DNA of 64,000 nt from Agrobacterium tumefaciens (GTDB lineage Bacteria > Pseudomonadota > Alphaproteobacteria > Rhizobiales > Rhizobiaceae), in NCBI RefSeq assembly GCF_013337285.1, contig NZ_SUPW01000001.1, forward strand, positions 1,112,001 to 1,176,000, read 5' to 3'. This document shows positions 45,141 to 53,631 of the stretch, piece after piece. Positions within the stretch are counted from its first letter, which is position 1, and each line of letters begins with the position of its first letter. Made by a program: the position numbers and the translations under genes. The notes beneath the pieces were generated by a model. It was not told where the DNA came from. It saw only the letters and a program-made list of their open reading frames with translations, and searched no databases.

Positions 45141-46457
45141 TTACTTGAAGAGCTGGAGGATATTTTCCGCATTGGCATTGGCGATCGAAAGCGACTGGAT
45201 GCCGAGTTGCTGCTGCGTCTGCAGCGCCTTCAGCCTGGTCGATTCCTCGTTCATATCCGCATCGACGAGACGGCCGATGCCCTTGTCGATCACGTCCATC
45301 AGGCTCGAGACGAAGTTTTCCTGCATGTCGATGCGGCTCTGCAGCGAACCAAGGCTGGATGCCGCGCTGGTCATCGCTTCAAGCTGTCCGTCGACAAAGG
45401 ACATCATCGCATCCAGCACGTTGGCTTCGGTATATTGCTCTCCGGTCATCGTTCCCATTTTCTGGGCGAGGTCGGTCAGCTTGTTGATGTCGAGCGTCGA
45501 TACCGAGATACCGAGTTTGCGGGTGTCGGGATCGACTGCCGCGGAAACGTCGTAGTACCAGTTGGTGTTCGGCGATGTCGTCGTTGCGACCGGAGTGGTG
45601 CTGTCGGTGGTTGGAGCGGCGGCACTTGCGGGATCCGTGGAGGTGAGTTTCACCCAAACGCCGTCACCGATCTTCAAATATCCCTGGGTACTGCCAGCAT
45701 TGGTGTAGATGCCTGTTGCCTTGAGACTGAAGCCAGCCAAAGCAGCCACTTCGCTGTCATTCAGCGTAGCGACCACATAATTCTTGTCGGTGACCGTGGG
45801 GAGTGCGGGTGATGCGGGCGTATCCGTCGTGCGGGTGGTGACGGTCGTCTCGTTCTTGCGGAGGAAGCGGGCCTCGGTGTCGAGAATGCCGAATTTTCCG
45901 CCGCTCAGATCGAACAGCACGGTGCTCGAATCAAGCGAATAATCGACCGTCGTTACGCCCACCGCGCCTGCAGCGGTGCGGGTAAACGAAGCAACGATCT
46001 TCTTGATGATCGGCTCTTCGGCCGCCGGCGTCTTGCCATCGCCGATTTTCGCCTGAAGCCAGTTTTCGCCGGAGAAGGAGGCCGATTCGGAAATGCTTCT
46101 CAGCTGATCCTGAAGTTGCTTGATTTCTTCCTGGATCTTCGTTCGGTTGCTGCCCACACCATAGGCGGCGACCAGCTTCGCCTTAAGAGACTTGACCGTC
46201 TCGATGGCGCTTTCAACGGCCTCGAAAGCAGTGTCGACCTTGGCGGCTCCAAGACCCAGCGCATCCTGTACGGCCGAAAGCGCCGTATTGTCGGACCGCA
46301 TGGTCGTTGAGATAGACCAATAGGCCGCGTTATCCGCCGCCGTCTCGACACGGTAACCGGAGGAGACACGCGCCTGCGTTGTCTCAAGACTCTTGTCGAT
46401 CATGCGCAAGGTTTGCAGCGCGGCCATTGCCGCCGCATTGGTCATAATGCTGGTCAT
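45141..46457 (-). CDS. Flagellin (flaD-like)
   Basis: A 438-residue filament subunit. The N-terminal coiled-coil domain (residues 1-140: ALQTLRMIDKSLETTQARVS, then SDNTALSAVQDALGLG) and the C-terminal one (RIDMQENFVSSLMDVIDKGI, then KALQTQQQLGIQSLSIANA) are conserved. The middle 160-330 is a variable, Thr/Ala/Pro-rich surface domain. The length is close to that I recall for Agrobacterium FlaD. It stands alone with its own leader, away from the other flagellins. ATG 46457 (MTSIMTNAAAM) is chosen as start; ATG 46445 is possible. Confidence 0.88.
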   Translation of the reverse strand: MTSIMTNAAAMAALQTLRMIDKSLETTQARVSSGYRVETAADNAAYWSISTTMRSDNTALSAVQDALGLGAAKVDTAFEAVESAIETVKSLKAKLVAAYGVGSNRTKIQEEIKQLQDQLRSISESASFSGENWLQAKIGDGKTPAAEEPIIKKIVASFTRTAAGAVGVTTVDYSLDSSTVLFDLSGGKFGILDTEARFLRKNETTVTTRTTDTPASPALPTVTDKNYVVATLNDSEVAALAGFSLKATGIYTNAGSTQGYLKIGDGVWVKLTSTDPASAAAPTTDSTTPVATTTSPNTNWYYDVSAAVDPDTRKLGISVSTLDINKLTDLAQKMGTMTGEQYTEANVLDAMMSFVDGQLEAMTSAASSLGSLQSRIDMQENFVSSLMDVIDKGIGRLVDADMNEESTRLKALQTQQQLGIQSLSIANANAENILQLFK

Positions 46458-46483
46458 GGGTTCCACCCAATTCAAAATATAAG

Positions 46484-46526
46484 AAAAAATCCGGCGCAGC
46501 GCCGAAAACGAGCAGGAGCATCATGC
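46484..46526 (-). promoter_or_regulatory. flaD leader element: GCATGA box plus CCGG hairpin
   Basis: On the minus strand GCATGATGCT (46526-46517) is followed by a hairpin TTCGGCG-CTG-CGCCGGA ending at 46490, then six T. It lies 32 nt upstream of the ATG. The box and the CCGGA on the 3' arm recur, in the same order, upstream of the flagellin at 62236 and at the right edge of the window. The T-run makes this copy look like an intrinsic terminator inside the leader. Confidence 0.6.
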
Positions 46527-46763
46527 GCATCGGCGATGGTTGAAATGAGCCACCGCGACCTGCCGTTCGTTAACAAATCGTTAATTCGATAGGTACCAAA
46601 CAACAACGCTGATTTGCAAGGCGTTCCTCGCTTCCCCAGAGCGGTTTTGCATAAAGCGGCAGGCTTCAGGCAAGGTCGGGCGAAAAAGCGATAAAACAAA
46701 ACCGTCGCGGCCGCCATTTTAGCGGTCGCAACGATCAATCGATGACAATATCGGTGGTGTGGT
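46527..46763 (-). promoter_or_regulatory. flaD upstream region
   Basis: 237 nt between the small flagellar gene and the flaD leader element. It includes a possible terminator for the upstream operon at 46695-46729 and an AT-rich tract with GAATTAACG and TTGTTAACG (46560-46585 on the minus strand) that may belong to the flaD promoter. No confident -35/-10 pair was placed. Confidence 0.35.
46695..46729 (-). terminator. Possible terminator of the flhB-orf transcript
   Basis: On the minus strand GCGACCGC (46729-46722) pairs with GCGGCCGC (46714-46707) with one mismatch around a TAAAATG loop. It is followed after GACGG by TTTTGTTTT. It lies 35 nt past the stop of the small gene. A moderate-quality intrinsic terminator. 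Confidence 0.5.
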
Positions 46764-47201
46764 TCAGGCCGCTTCGCCCTGATGGGCCGGAACGAATCGG
46801 GCCGCCATCAGGCTTCTGCGCAGGAACTCGGTGTTCTCATCCGGGTTTTCCGAAGGATTCTGAAACGAAACATGATTGATCTCGACCGCCGCATGTTCAT
46901 TGGCGAGGATCAATTGCGCATAAACCGTGGCGCCCTTCGGTTTGATTTCGAGATCAAGAACGATCTCCGGGGCGCCTTCCCATTCGAGCTTGTATTCGCC
47001 ACCCGCACCGAAATTGATCGTGCCGGGATGATAATAAAGCTCCGCGGCTGAAGAGACGAGGTCGGCGATGCTGCCATAGCACTCGAATCTGAGCAGCGAA
47101 ATCAGGTCTGCCGGGTCTAGCAATCGTAGTTCGGTGGCGATCGGGTTGATCGCCTCTGCGACGATCATTTCCCGCTGTTCAGAATAGGCGGATTTTTTCA
47201 T
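46764..47201 (-). CDS. Conserved-looking hypothetical protein in operon with flhB
   Basis: A 145-residue soluble protein of unknown function. Residues 15-55 are helical (LLDPADLISLLRFECYGSIA); residues 60-115 look beta-rich (GTINFGAGGEYKLEWEGA, then IVLDLEIKPKGATVYAQLI). No signal or membrane segment is seen. It starts five nt after the flhB stop, so the two are almost surely co-transcribed. It is not a recognised flagellar component; its place argues for a role in assembly or filament control. Confidence 0.75.
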   Translation of the reverse strand: MKKSAYSEQREMIVAEAINPIATELRLLDPADLISLLRFECYGSIADLVSSAAELYYHPGTINFGAGGEYKLEWEGAPEIVLDLEIKPKGATVYAQLILANEHAAVEINHVSFQNPSENPDENTEFLRRSLMAARFVPAHQGEAA

Positions 47202-47206
47202 TGGTT

Positions 47207-48289
47207 TTATTGAACCCGTATTTTCGATGACTTCATGGCGTAAACCCGATGAACGAGCTCAGCCACAGCCTTGTAAAAGGCTGGTGGAATCACACTATCG
47301 ATCGAGACTTGCGCAAACATGGAGCGTGCGAGCGGCGGATCTTCAAAAACGGGGATATTGTTTGCTTCCGCAATCTCGCGGATTTTCAATGCGATAAGGT
47401 CCTGGCCCTTGGCGACGACGATAGGCGCATCGCCTTCTTCGCGCACGTAACGCAGCGCCACCGCAAAGTGTGTCGGGTTGGCGATGACAAGTGTTGCGCG
47501 CGGCACGTTGTTGATCATGCGACGGCGGGCGCGATCTCGGGCGATTGAGCGCTGGCGGGATTTAACCACCGGGTCGCCCTGCGATTGCTTATACTCTTCC
47601 TTCACCTCATGCTTCGTCATCTTCAGCTGGCTGAACCAGTGGTGGCGGGTCCACAAAAGGTCGACGGCGGCTAGCAATGCGGTCGAAAACAGGATCACGA
47701 CCATCATTTTTTTGACGAGTTCGACAACCTTGACGAAAATCACTTGCGGATCGGAAAACATCAGGTCGATCAGGCCGTAGAAATCGCCGCGCAGCGACAT
47801 GAACATGATGATTGATACGATCAATATCTTGAACAGCGATTTGCCGAATTCCACGAAGCCCTGCTTGGAGTAGATGCGCGTGAACCCCTTCGCGGGCGAG
47901 ATGCGCGACCATTGCGGGCGCACCCTCTCAAGCACTGGCGACGGCAGGTTCTGGAGAAACGACGAGGCAAGGCCGAAGATGATGAACATGATCATGGCCG
48001 GCATGAGCAGATAGGCCATGGAAGTGCCGAGGAAATAAAGCAACGACAGGGCATCCGGCCGGGTACTGAGGTCCCACTGGTCGGGCTGGCCGAACAGGTC
48101 TTTCAGCGTGACGCCAAGACGGCCGGCGCCATCGGGCAGAAAGAAGACCAGATAACAGTAAAATGCGAGCGACGAGGCAAAGATCGGCACTTCCCGAGAG
48201 AAGGGAAGATTGCCCTTCTCAGCCGCATCGCGGAGCTTTTTCTCCGTCGGGGCTTCTGTTTTACTGTCCTTGTCCTCATCGTCTGCCAA
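47207..48289 (-). CDS. flhB: Flagellar export switch protein FlhB
   Basis: A 360-residue export-gate protein that switches substrate class from hook to filament. Residues 1-30 carry the charged [15 protein letters not shown] leader, four membrane helices follow, and the self-cleavage site NPTH is in [14 protein letters not shown] near residue 270. The length is typical. It lies only 18 nt after a terminator that follows fliG, so it must have its own promoter or depend on read-through. Confidence 0.95.
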   Translation of the reverse strand: MADDEDKDSKTEAPTEKKLRDAAEKGNLPFSREVPIFASSLAFYCYLVFFLPDGAGRLGVTLKDLFGQPDQWDLSTRPDALSLLYFLGTSMAYLLMPAMIMFIIFGLASSFLQNLPSPVLERVRPQWSRISPAKGFTRIYSKQGFVEFGKSLFKILIVSIIMFMSLRGDFYGLIDLMFSDPQVIFVKVVELVKKMMVVILFSTALLAAVDLLWTRHHWFSQLKMTKHEVKEEYKQSQGDPVVKSRQRSIARDRARRRMINNVPRATLVIANPTHFAVALRYVREEGDAPIVVAKGQDLIALKIREIAEANNIPVFEDPPLARSMFAQVSIDSVIPPAFYKAVAELVHRVYAMKSSKIRVQ

Positions 48290-48306
48290 GGCACGTTCCC
48301 GGGATC

Positions 48307-48335
48307 AAAAAAAGGCCCGCCGATCCCGGCAGGCC
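48307..48335 (-). terminator. Intrinsic terminator between fliG and flhB
   Basis: On the minus strand, a 9-bp stem (48335-48327 with 48322-48314, one G-U pair, loop GGAT) is followed by seven T residues (48313-48307). It is downstream of fliG and 18 nt before flhB. A second perfect hairpin (CCGGCCAT at 48361-48368 with 48373-48380) stands in the same gap without a T-run. Confidence 0.8.
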
Positions 48336-48416
48336 GTCATCCCGAAACTAGCGCCCGAGACCGGCCATCGCAATGGCCGGCTCTGCCCGAAGGGTAAGTT
48401 ATCAACCGGCTTCCGC

Positions 48417-49460
48417 TTAGGCAGCGGCCGATTGTTCGTCCGCTCCGGCTTCCTTCAGCTGGATCTGGCCGGAATTGGCCAGACGGATAGCCTCCTGGGC
48501 CACCGCGCGGCGGGCGATTGCCACTTCGCGGGTGTTGATCGAGGCCTGCGGTACGGCGAGATCCGATTCGATCATGCGGCGCTGGCGCGGGCTGATGCTG
48601 GACAGCACACATTCCTTGATTTCCATCGTGGCGCCGCGCAGCGCCATCGTCAGAACATCGGCAGAAACATCGTTGAGCAGCATGACGCGGCTGCGCTGCG
48701 GCATGAACATGAGGTCGTCGAAGAGGAAGAGCTTCGGCTTGACCTTGTTCGCGGCTTCCTTGCTCAACGTTTCGAGCGAGCTGAGCAGCGTATCGACCTG
48801 CGGCTTCTCCAGCTCGTTCATCAGATCGGCAACCTTGGTGGAGCCGCCTGCATTACGTTCCGCTTCGATCTCGTTGATGAGGTTGACCACACGCTTCTCG
48901 ATGATCTGGGCGGCCGTCTGGCTCACTTCCTTCATGTTCACCGTGCGGTTCATGATATCGGCGCGCTGCTCTTCGGGAATGGTCAGAAGAACCTTGGCGC
49001 CAAACGACGAGGGCAGCATGGAGAGGATGTAGGCGATGGTCTGGGGGTGCTCGCGCAGCAGGAACTTGCCGACGAATTCCGGCTCGGCTTCCTGCAGGCG
49101 ATCCCAGATCGACGCTTCATAGGCCTGGAAGGCCGCACGGCGGCCGAGAAGGCTGTCCACCTCTTCAGGGGTCAGACCTTCTTCGAGAATGCTTTCGATT
49201 GCCTTGGCATTGTCCATCAGACCCGTTCCTTCGGTGAACAGGTCTTCGAACTCCGCGACGATCTGGGCAAGCTCGTCGGGAGGAATGACACGCAGGGTCT
49301 GAGCCGAGGAAATGATCATCTGCAATTCGTGCTGCGTGAAAAACTTCAGCAGCTTGCCGGCGACGCCCTTGCCCATGGCAAGCAGCACCGCGGCCGCCTT
49401 GTCGGTCTGAGACAACGGCTTCCCTGCCAGCGGGTTACCGAAATCCTCGAAGTCCATCAT
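48417..49460 (-). CDS. fliG: Flagellar motor switch protein FliG
   Basis: A 347-residue C-ring protein. Its armadillo-like N and middle domains carry the EHPQTIAYILSMLP block (EHPQ motif near residue 138). The C-terminal torque helix has KPKLFLFDDLMFMPQRS and MALRGATMEIKECVLSSISP with the charged residues that meet MotA. The start ATG 49460 follows GGAGAGGAAAG. It is last in the motA-fliM-fliN-fliG run before the terminator. Confidence 0.95.
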   Translation of the reverse strand: MMDFEDFGNPLAGKPLSQTDKAAAVLLAMGKGVAGKLLKFFTQHELQMIISSAQTLRVIPPDELAQIVAEFEDLFTEGTGLMDNAKAIESILEEGLTPEEVDSLLGRRAAFQAYEASIWDRLQEAEPEFVGKFLLREHPQTIAYILSMLPSSFGAKVLLTIPEEQRADIMNRTVNMKEVSQTAAQIIEKRVVNLINEIEAERNAGGSTKVADLMNELEKPQVDTLLSSLETLSKEAANKVKPKLFLFDDLMFMPQRSRVMLLNDVSADVLTMALRGATMEIKECVLSSISPRQRRMIESDLAVPQASINTREVAIARRAVAQEAIRLANSGQIQLKEAGADEQSAAA

Positions 49461-49487
49461 GGTCTTTCCTCTCCGTCCCCACAGGGA

Positions 49488-50027
49488 TCAGGCTTTTCTC
49501 GTACTCATTACTTCAATCAATTTTACGCCGAAGCGCGTATCGTCGTCTTCAAGTACCGTTATCTCACCGCGCGCAATACGGCGGCCATTCACCATGATTT
49601 CGACCGGCTCGCCGATCTTGCGGTCAAGCGCAATCGTCGCACCCTCTTCGAGGTTCATCAGTCCCGAAACCAGCATACGGCTGGTGCCGAGAACGATCTG
49701 GACATCGATCGGGATGTCCATGATCATTTCCATGTTTTCGGACAATCCGCTACCGAGCGGCGCCTTCAGACCCGCGACCTGCGGGGCCGCAGTGAAATCG
49801 TCCATCGCAAAACCGGCCGCTCCGCCACCGAAGGCGGAAAGGTCGGTATCAATGGAAGCATCTTCCGTGCTTCCGAAATCGCCGAAGTCGCCAAAATCGG
49901 ACAGCGAACCTTCCGCATCCGTCTTGAGGACGCCACGCAGATCGCCGATAGCCTGGTCGAGGTCGCCGGCATCTTCCAGCGACGGCAGCTCCGCATCATC
50001 GGTCACAGGTGTTTTCTTCGTAGCCAT
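49488..50027 (-). CDS. fliN: Flagellar motor switch protein FliN
   Basis: A 179-residue protein. The C-terminal SpoA domain (residues 95-179: [45 protein letters not shown]) is the FliN core; the N-terminal 90 residues are an acidic, low-complexity extension common in alphaproteobacteria. ATG 50027 with AAGGGAA upstream is taken as start. It forms the bottom of the C-ring with FliM. Confidence 0.93.
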   Translation of the reverse strand: MATKKTPVTDDAELPSLEDAGDLDQAIGDLRGVLKTDAEGSLSDFGDFGDFGSTEDASIDTDLSAFGGGAAGFAMDDFTAAPQVAGLKAPLGSGLSENMEMIMDIPIDVQIVLGTSRMLVSGLMNLEEGATIALDRKIGEPVEIMVNGRRIARGEITVLEDDDTRFGVKLIEVMSTRKA

Positions 50028-50090
50028 GCGCTGATTATTCCCTTTGAAACTTGCGTCAGCCTGCCCAGAACCCAAAAGGGCGGGCAGGAT

Positions 50091-51050
50091 TTAACCCATC
50101 AGATGTCGCAAAATCTCGTCGTCCGTGCTGACATTGTTCTTCACCCGAACCATGTAGCGGTCACCGGACTTGCCGAATTCGCAATTATAAAGCTTGGAGC
50201 CGTTGGCACTGACCTCGACGCCGATATCGTCCTGCTTCAGATCCTGAAACGGAATGACGTCGCCGGCCACCAGTTTGGAAATTGTCCGCAGCGTCAGCGT
50301 TTCAAGCTTGATGCGCGCCTCGAGCGTTACCTGCGATCTCTTCACCTGCTGCGAGATCATCTCCATCCATTCCTCCTGCTTCTTCAGCGCCTGGGCCGAA
50401 GCTTTGGGCGCGACGATGGAGGTCTTGAGCAGGGGCCGCTGCGGCACGATGAGAGAAAACTCGGACGAAACCTTGCCGATATCAATCTTCATGCGGATGG
50501 TGACGCCGTAAAGGCCGGCAATCATCTCGTCGAAGGCGCTCTTCCCATTGGCGCTGAACGGCGGGTCGATTGTCGCCTCGAAGCCGCCCGGCGCGTTGAC
50601 GCCCGAACGCAGGACACCCGCGATGCGGCCGAGAACCATGGCCGCAAGGTCAAGCTCGATATGCGACAGGCTGCGTTCATCCGGGTCGCCGATGGTGTCT
50701 GGCGCCGCACCCAGCATGCGCTCCATGAGCGCGATGACGAAGCCGTTGCCGACCGCCATCATGAAATTGGGGCACCAGTTGCGCAGCGAACAATCGGCAA
50801 TCGAGACGTTCTGTCCGACATTGGCGATGAGATCGGTCATCAGCCCCGATTCGGAACCGATATATTCGACGTCGATCGCGATGCCGGTCTCGCTGTGAAA
50901 GATATCAGGCAGGAATTCGCTGTAGAGATGGCCGATATCGGAGCCGATCCTGGCGATGGTCTTGCGATCGGAAAGCCCGCCGGTGAGTTGCGCGAGCAGG
51001 GCCGTGTCGATGGCGGGGGCTCTTTGCGCTGCAGCTTTTGCCATGGTCAT
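50091..51050 (-). CDS. fliM: Flagellar motor switch protein FliM
   Basis: A 319-residue C-ring protein that binds phospho-CheY. The middle domain shows the FliM pattern ([17 protein letters not shown], then [12 protein letters not shown]), and the C-terminus is a SpoA domain ([20 protein letters not shown]). The N-terminal EIDALL-type CheY-binding motif is not clear: the segment is [12 protein letters not shown]. The start overlaps the motA stop (ATGA). Confidence 0.92.
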   Translation of the reverse strand: MTMAKAAAQRAPAIDTALLAQLTGGLSDRKTIARIGSDIGHLYSEFLPDIFHSETGIAIDVEYIGSESGLMTDLIANVGQNVSIADCSLRNWCPNFMMAVGNGFVIALMERMLGAAPDTIGDPDERSLSHIELDLAAMVLGRIAGVLRSGVNAPGGFEATIDPPFSANGKSAFDEMIAGLYGVTIRMKIDIGKVSSEFSLIVPQRPLLKTSIVAPKASAQALKKQEEWMEMISQQVKRSQVTLEARIKLETLTLRTISKLVAGDVIPFQDLKQDDIGVEVSANGSKLYNCEFGKSGDRYMVRVKNNVSTDDEILRHLMG

Positions 51051-51919
51051 GCCGCCTTGTTTTCGCCGCCGGGATTCATCATCTCCTGCTCGACGGCGTC
51101 GATGGACGGCCGCTCGTAGTTGGAGATGGTCTTGCGGCCATATTCAAGTGCGACCTGCGGCACCGAGCCGTTCATGTAGGCGATCAGTGTCTGCTTGACG
51201 ATGATATAGAGGCGGTGCTGCTTGGAGCGGACGATCTTGACCTGCGACGCGAGCGGGTTGCAGATCGAGTAGGACAGGATGATGCCGAGCATGGTGCCGA
51301 CGAGTGCGGCGCCGATGAGGCCGCCCAGCACTTCGGGCGATTCGTTGATCTTGCCCATGGCCTTGATGACGCCGAGAACCGCCGCGACGATACCGATGGC
51401 GGGGAAGGAATCCCCCATGGTGGTGATCGCGTGGTAAGGTTTCAGCTTGTCATTGAGGATGGTCTCGATTTCCTCATCCATCAGCGCCTCGATCTCATGA
51501 CTGCGGGCATTGCCGATGATGATGAGGCGGACGTAATCGCAGATGAACGAGGTCAGCTCCTTGTTCTTCAGAACCGAAGGCGCCGACTGGAAGATCGAGG
51601 ATTCTTCCGGATTGTCGATATGGGCTTCGATCTCGTTGCGCGATTTCGTGCGCAGGTCGCGCATCAGCGAATAAAGCACGCCGAGCACGTCGAGATAGTT
51701 GCGCTCCTTCGGAACCGAGTGTTTGAAGGCCTCGCCGAGCGCCTTGCCCGAATCTTTCACGACCTTCATCGGGTTCGCCATGATGAAGCCGCCAAGCCCC
51801 GCTCCGCCGATAATCAACAGTTCGAACGGCTGAATGAGGACGTCCAGATGGCCGCCCATCGCCATGTAGCCGCCGATGATGCAGCCGAAGGTGATTATAA
51901 GTCCAATTACAATATTCAT
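51047..51919 (-). CDS. motA: Flagellar stator protein MotA
   Basis: A 290-residue inner-membrane stator subunit with four membrane helices (residues 1-22, 29-50, about 165-190, 200-225). The cytoplasmic loop has charged residues facing FliG. ATVGMLIGPxL-type transport block appears as [21 protein letters not shown] and [19 protein letters not shown]. It is first in its operon, divergent from the DUF1217-flgF-fliI run, and 7 kb from its partner motB. Confidence 0.95.
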   Translation of the reverse strand: MNIVIGLIITFGCIIGGYMAMGGHLDVLIQPFELLIIGGAGLGGFIMANPMKVVKDSGKALGEAFKHSVPKERNYLDVLGVLYSLMRDLRTKSRNEIEAHIDNPEESSIFQSAPSVLKNKELTSFICDYVRLIIIGNARSHEIEALMDEEIETILNDKLKPYHAITTMGDSFPAIGIVAAVLGVIKAMGKINESPEVLGGLIGAALVGTMLGIILSYSICNPLASQVKIVRSKQHRLYIIVKQTLIAYMNGSVPQVALEYGRKTISNYERPSIDAVEQEMMNPGGENKAA

Positions 51920-52104
51920 TGATCGACCACGCCCGAACAGTGTTCCATGCCGACATCTCTAGAAAATGTGGCTTGCGTGAACCTGTCCGCTACGCCTCTT
52001 TCATGCTTCTCCGGCAATCAGTTTCGCACAAGCAAGCTACGGCAATATGCCGGCAAAGGCGGACGTGCGCCTTGAGATCGGGATCAAACGAGAGCGGCGG
52101 TTCA
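51920..52104. promoter_or_regulatory. Divergent promoter region, motA / DUF1217-flgF-fliI
   Basis: 185 nt separate the two oppositely transcribed flagellar blocks and must hold both promoters. No strong palindrome or recognisable sigma-54/sigma-28 box was found. The next-to-motA portion is AT-rich and carries GAATATTGT and CTAGAAAATGTGG. Confidence 0.4.
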
Positions 52105-52884
52105 GTGACTTCCACCTACACCAGCTACAGACTGATCAGTCAGGACATCGGCAAGTCGCTTGAGCGCGTGTCGAAGCAGCCCGACGTGGCGCGCGAAACC
52201 GAATATTACCGCGCAAAAATCGGCGATGTGAAATCCATCGACGACTTCATGGCCGATACACGCCTTTATAATTACGCGCTGAAAGCTCACGGCCTCGAAG
52301 ATATGGCCTATGCCAAAGCCTTCATTCGCAAGGTGCTGACCGAAGGCACGTCGGACAAGAATGCCTTCGCCAACAAGCTTTCCGACAATCGTTACGCGGA
52401 TCTGGCGAAATCGCTGAATTTTGCGGAGCTGGGAAAAGCTGCGACCGCGACTGAGGCGGCACAATCGGGCACCATCGAGAAATATACCCGCCAGACGCTG
52501 GAACAGACAGCCGGCGATGACAATAACGGTGTCCGGCTTGCCCTTTATTTCGAGCGCAAGGCGCCGACGATCAAATCAGGCATGGATTTCCTGGCCGACG
52601 ATGCGCTCGCGCAGGTGTTCCGCACAGCCTTCAACCTGCCCGACGAATTTGCCGCTGCGAGTGTCGAGAAACAGGCCGCTCTTATCGAAAAATCCATCAA
52701 GATCAAGGATCTGCAGGATCCTGAGAAGGTCGGCAAGCTGCTCGAGCGTTTCACCATCATGTGGGAAATGCAAAACCCCTCGACGACCTACGACCCCCTG
52801 GCCGTTTTCGGCTCCTCCAGCGGCTACGGCATTTCCCCGGACCTGCTGATTTCCATCAACTCCCTGAAACTCGGAGGCAAATGA
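52105..52884 (+). CDS. DUF1217 flagellar-cluster protein
   Basis: A 259-residue, mostly helical protein with a GTG start (52105); the next in-frame ATG would cut deeply into the conserved part. Sequence blocks such as YYRAKIGDVKSIDDFMADTR and ALKAHGLEDMAYAKAFIRKV match the DUF1217 family, which is found next to flagellar genes in alphaproteobacteria. The function is not established. It is one nt from flgF and divergent from motA, so co-expression with rod and export genes is expected. Confidence 0.8.
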   Translation: MTSTYTSYRLISQDIGKSLERVSKQPDVARETEYYRAKIGDVKSIDDFMADTRLYNYALKAHGLEDMAYAKAFIRKVLTEGTSDKNAFANKLSDNRYADLAKSLNFAELGKAATATEAAQSGTIEKYTRQTLEQTAGDDNNGVRLALYFERKAPTIKSGMDFLADDALAQVFRTAFNLPDEFAAASVEKQAALIEKSIKIKDLQDPEKVGKLLERFTIMWEMQNPSTTYDPLAVFGSSSGYGISPDLLISINSLKLGGK

Positions 52885-52885
52885 T

Positions 52886-53620
52886 ATGCAATCCGGACTA
52901 TATGTCGCCCTGTCCTCGCAGATCGCGCTGGAGCGCCGTCTCACCACCATTTCCGATAATATGGCGAATGTGAACACGGTCGGCTTCCGTGGCTCCGAAG
53001 TGAAATTCGACGAAATGGTCGCCAAGAACCACAATGACATGAATGCCAAGGTGGCCTTCGTTTCACAGGGCAACGACTATCTCTCCACTCGCCAGGGTGC
53101 TTTCGAGCAGACCGGCAATTCCTTTGATTTTGCCATCAAGGGCGACGCCTGGTTCTCGATGGACACGCCTGATGGCCCGATTCTCAGCCGTGACGGCCGT
53201 TTCACCATGCGCCCGGACGGCGCGCTGATCTCCTCGAACGGTTATCCCGTTCTTGACTCCGGCGGCGGTCCCATCCAGCTCAATCCGAATGGCGGACCGA
53301 TCACCGTCGGCCTCGACGGTGCCATCAGGCAGAACGAAAACATCGTCGCCACGCTCGGCATCTTCAAGGCGGATTTCTCGCAAGGTTTCCTGCGCCATCC
53401 CAATAGCGGCGTGAAGCCCGTTGCCCAGCCGACACCGGTCGTCAACGATCACGAGGTCGGCGTCGTTCAGGGTTATCTCGAACAGTCAAACGTCAACGGC
53501 ATTTCCCAGATGACGCAGCTCATTCAGGTCAACCGGGCCTTTGAGAGCATTTCCTCGCTGATGCGCGACACCGAATCCACCTTCGGCGAAGGCATCAAGA
53601 CGCTTGGCGGCGCGCGTTAA
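52886..53620 (+). CDS. flgF: Flagellar proximal rod protein FlgF
   Basis: A 244-residue rod protein. The N-terminal flg_bb_rod motif (TTISDNMANVNTVGFRGSEV) and the C-terminal block (GYLEQSNVNGISQMTQLIQV) are present, with FAIKGDAWFSMDTPDG as the middle-domain landmark. It begins one nt after the DUF1217 gene and precedes fliI by 11 nt. Confidence 0.93.
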   Translation: MQSGLYVALSSQIALERRLTTISDNMANVNTVGFRGSEVKFDEMVAKNHNDMNAKVAFVSQGNDYLSTRQGAFEQTGNSFDFAIKGDAWFSMDTPDGPILSRDGRFTMRPDGALISSNGYPVLDSGGGPIQLNPNGGPITVGLDGAIRQNENIVATLGIFKADFSQGFLRHPNSGVKPVAQPTPVVNDHEVGVVQGYLEQSNVNGISQMTQLIQVNRAFESISSLMRDTESTFGEGIKTLGGAR

Positions 53621-53631
53621 GGAACTGATGT

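Noticed and set aside
48210..51119. A 969-codon open frame on the plus strand opposite fliG, fliN and fliM
   Set aside because: It mirrors three well-recognised motor genes on the other strand, has no family motifs and arises from high-GC codon bias. Its length alone is not evidence.
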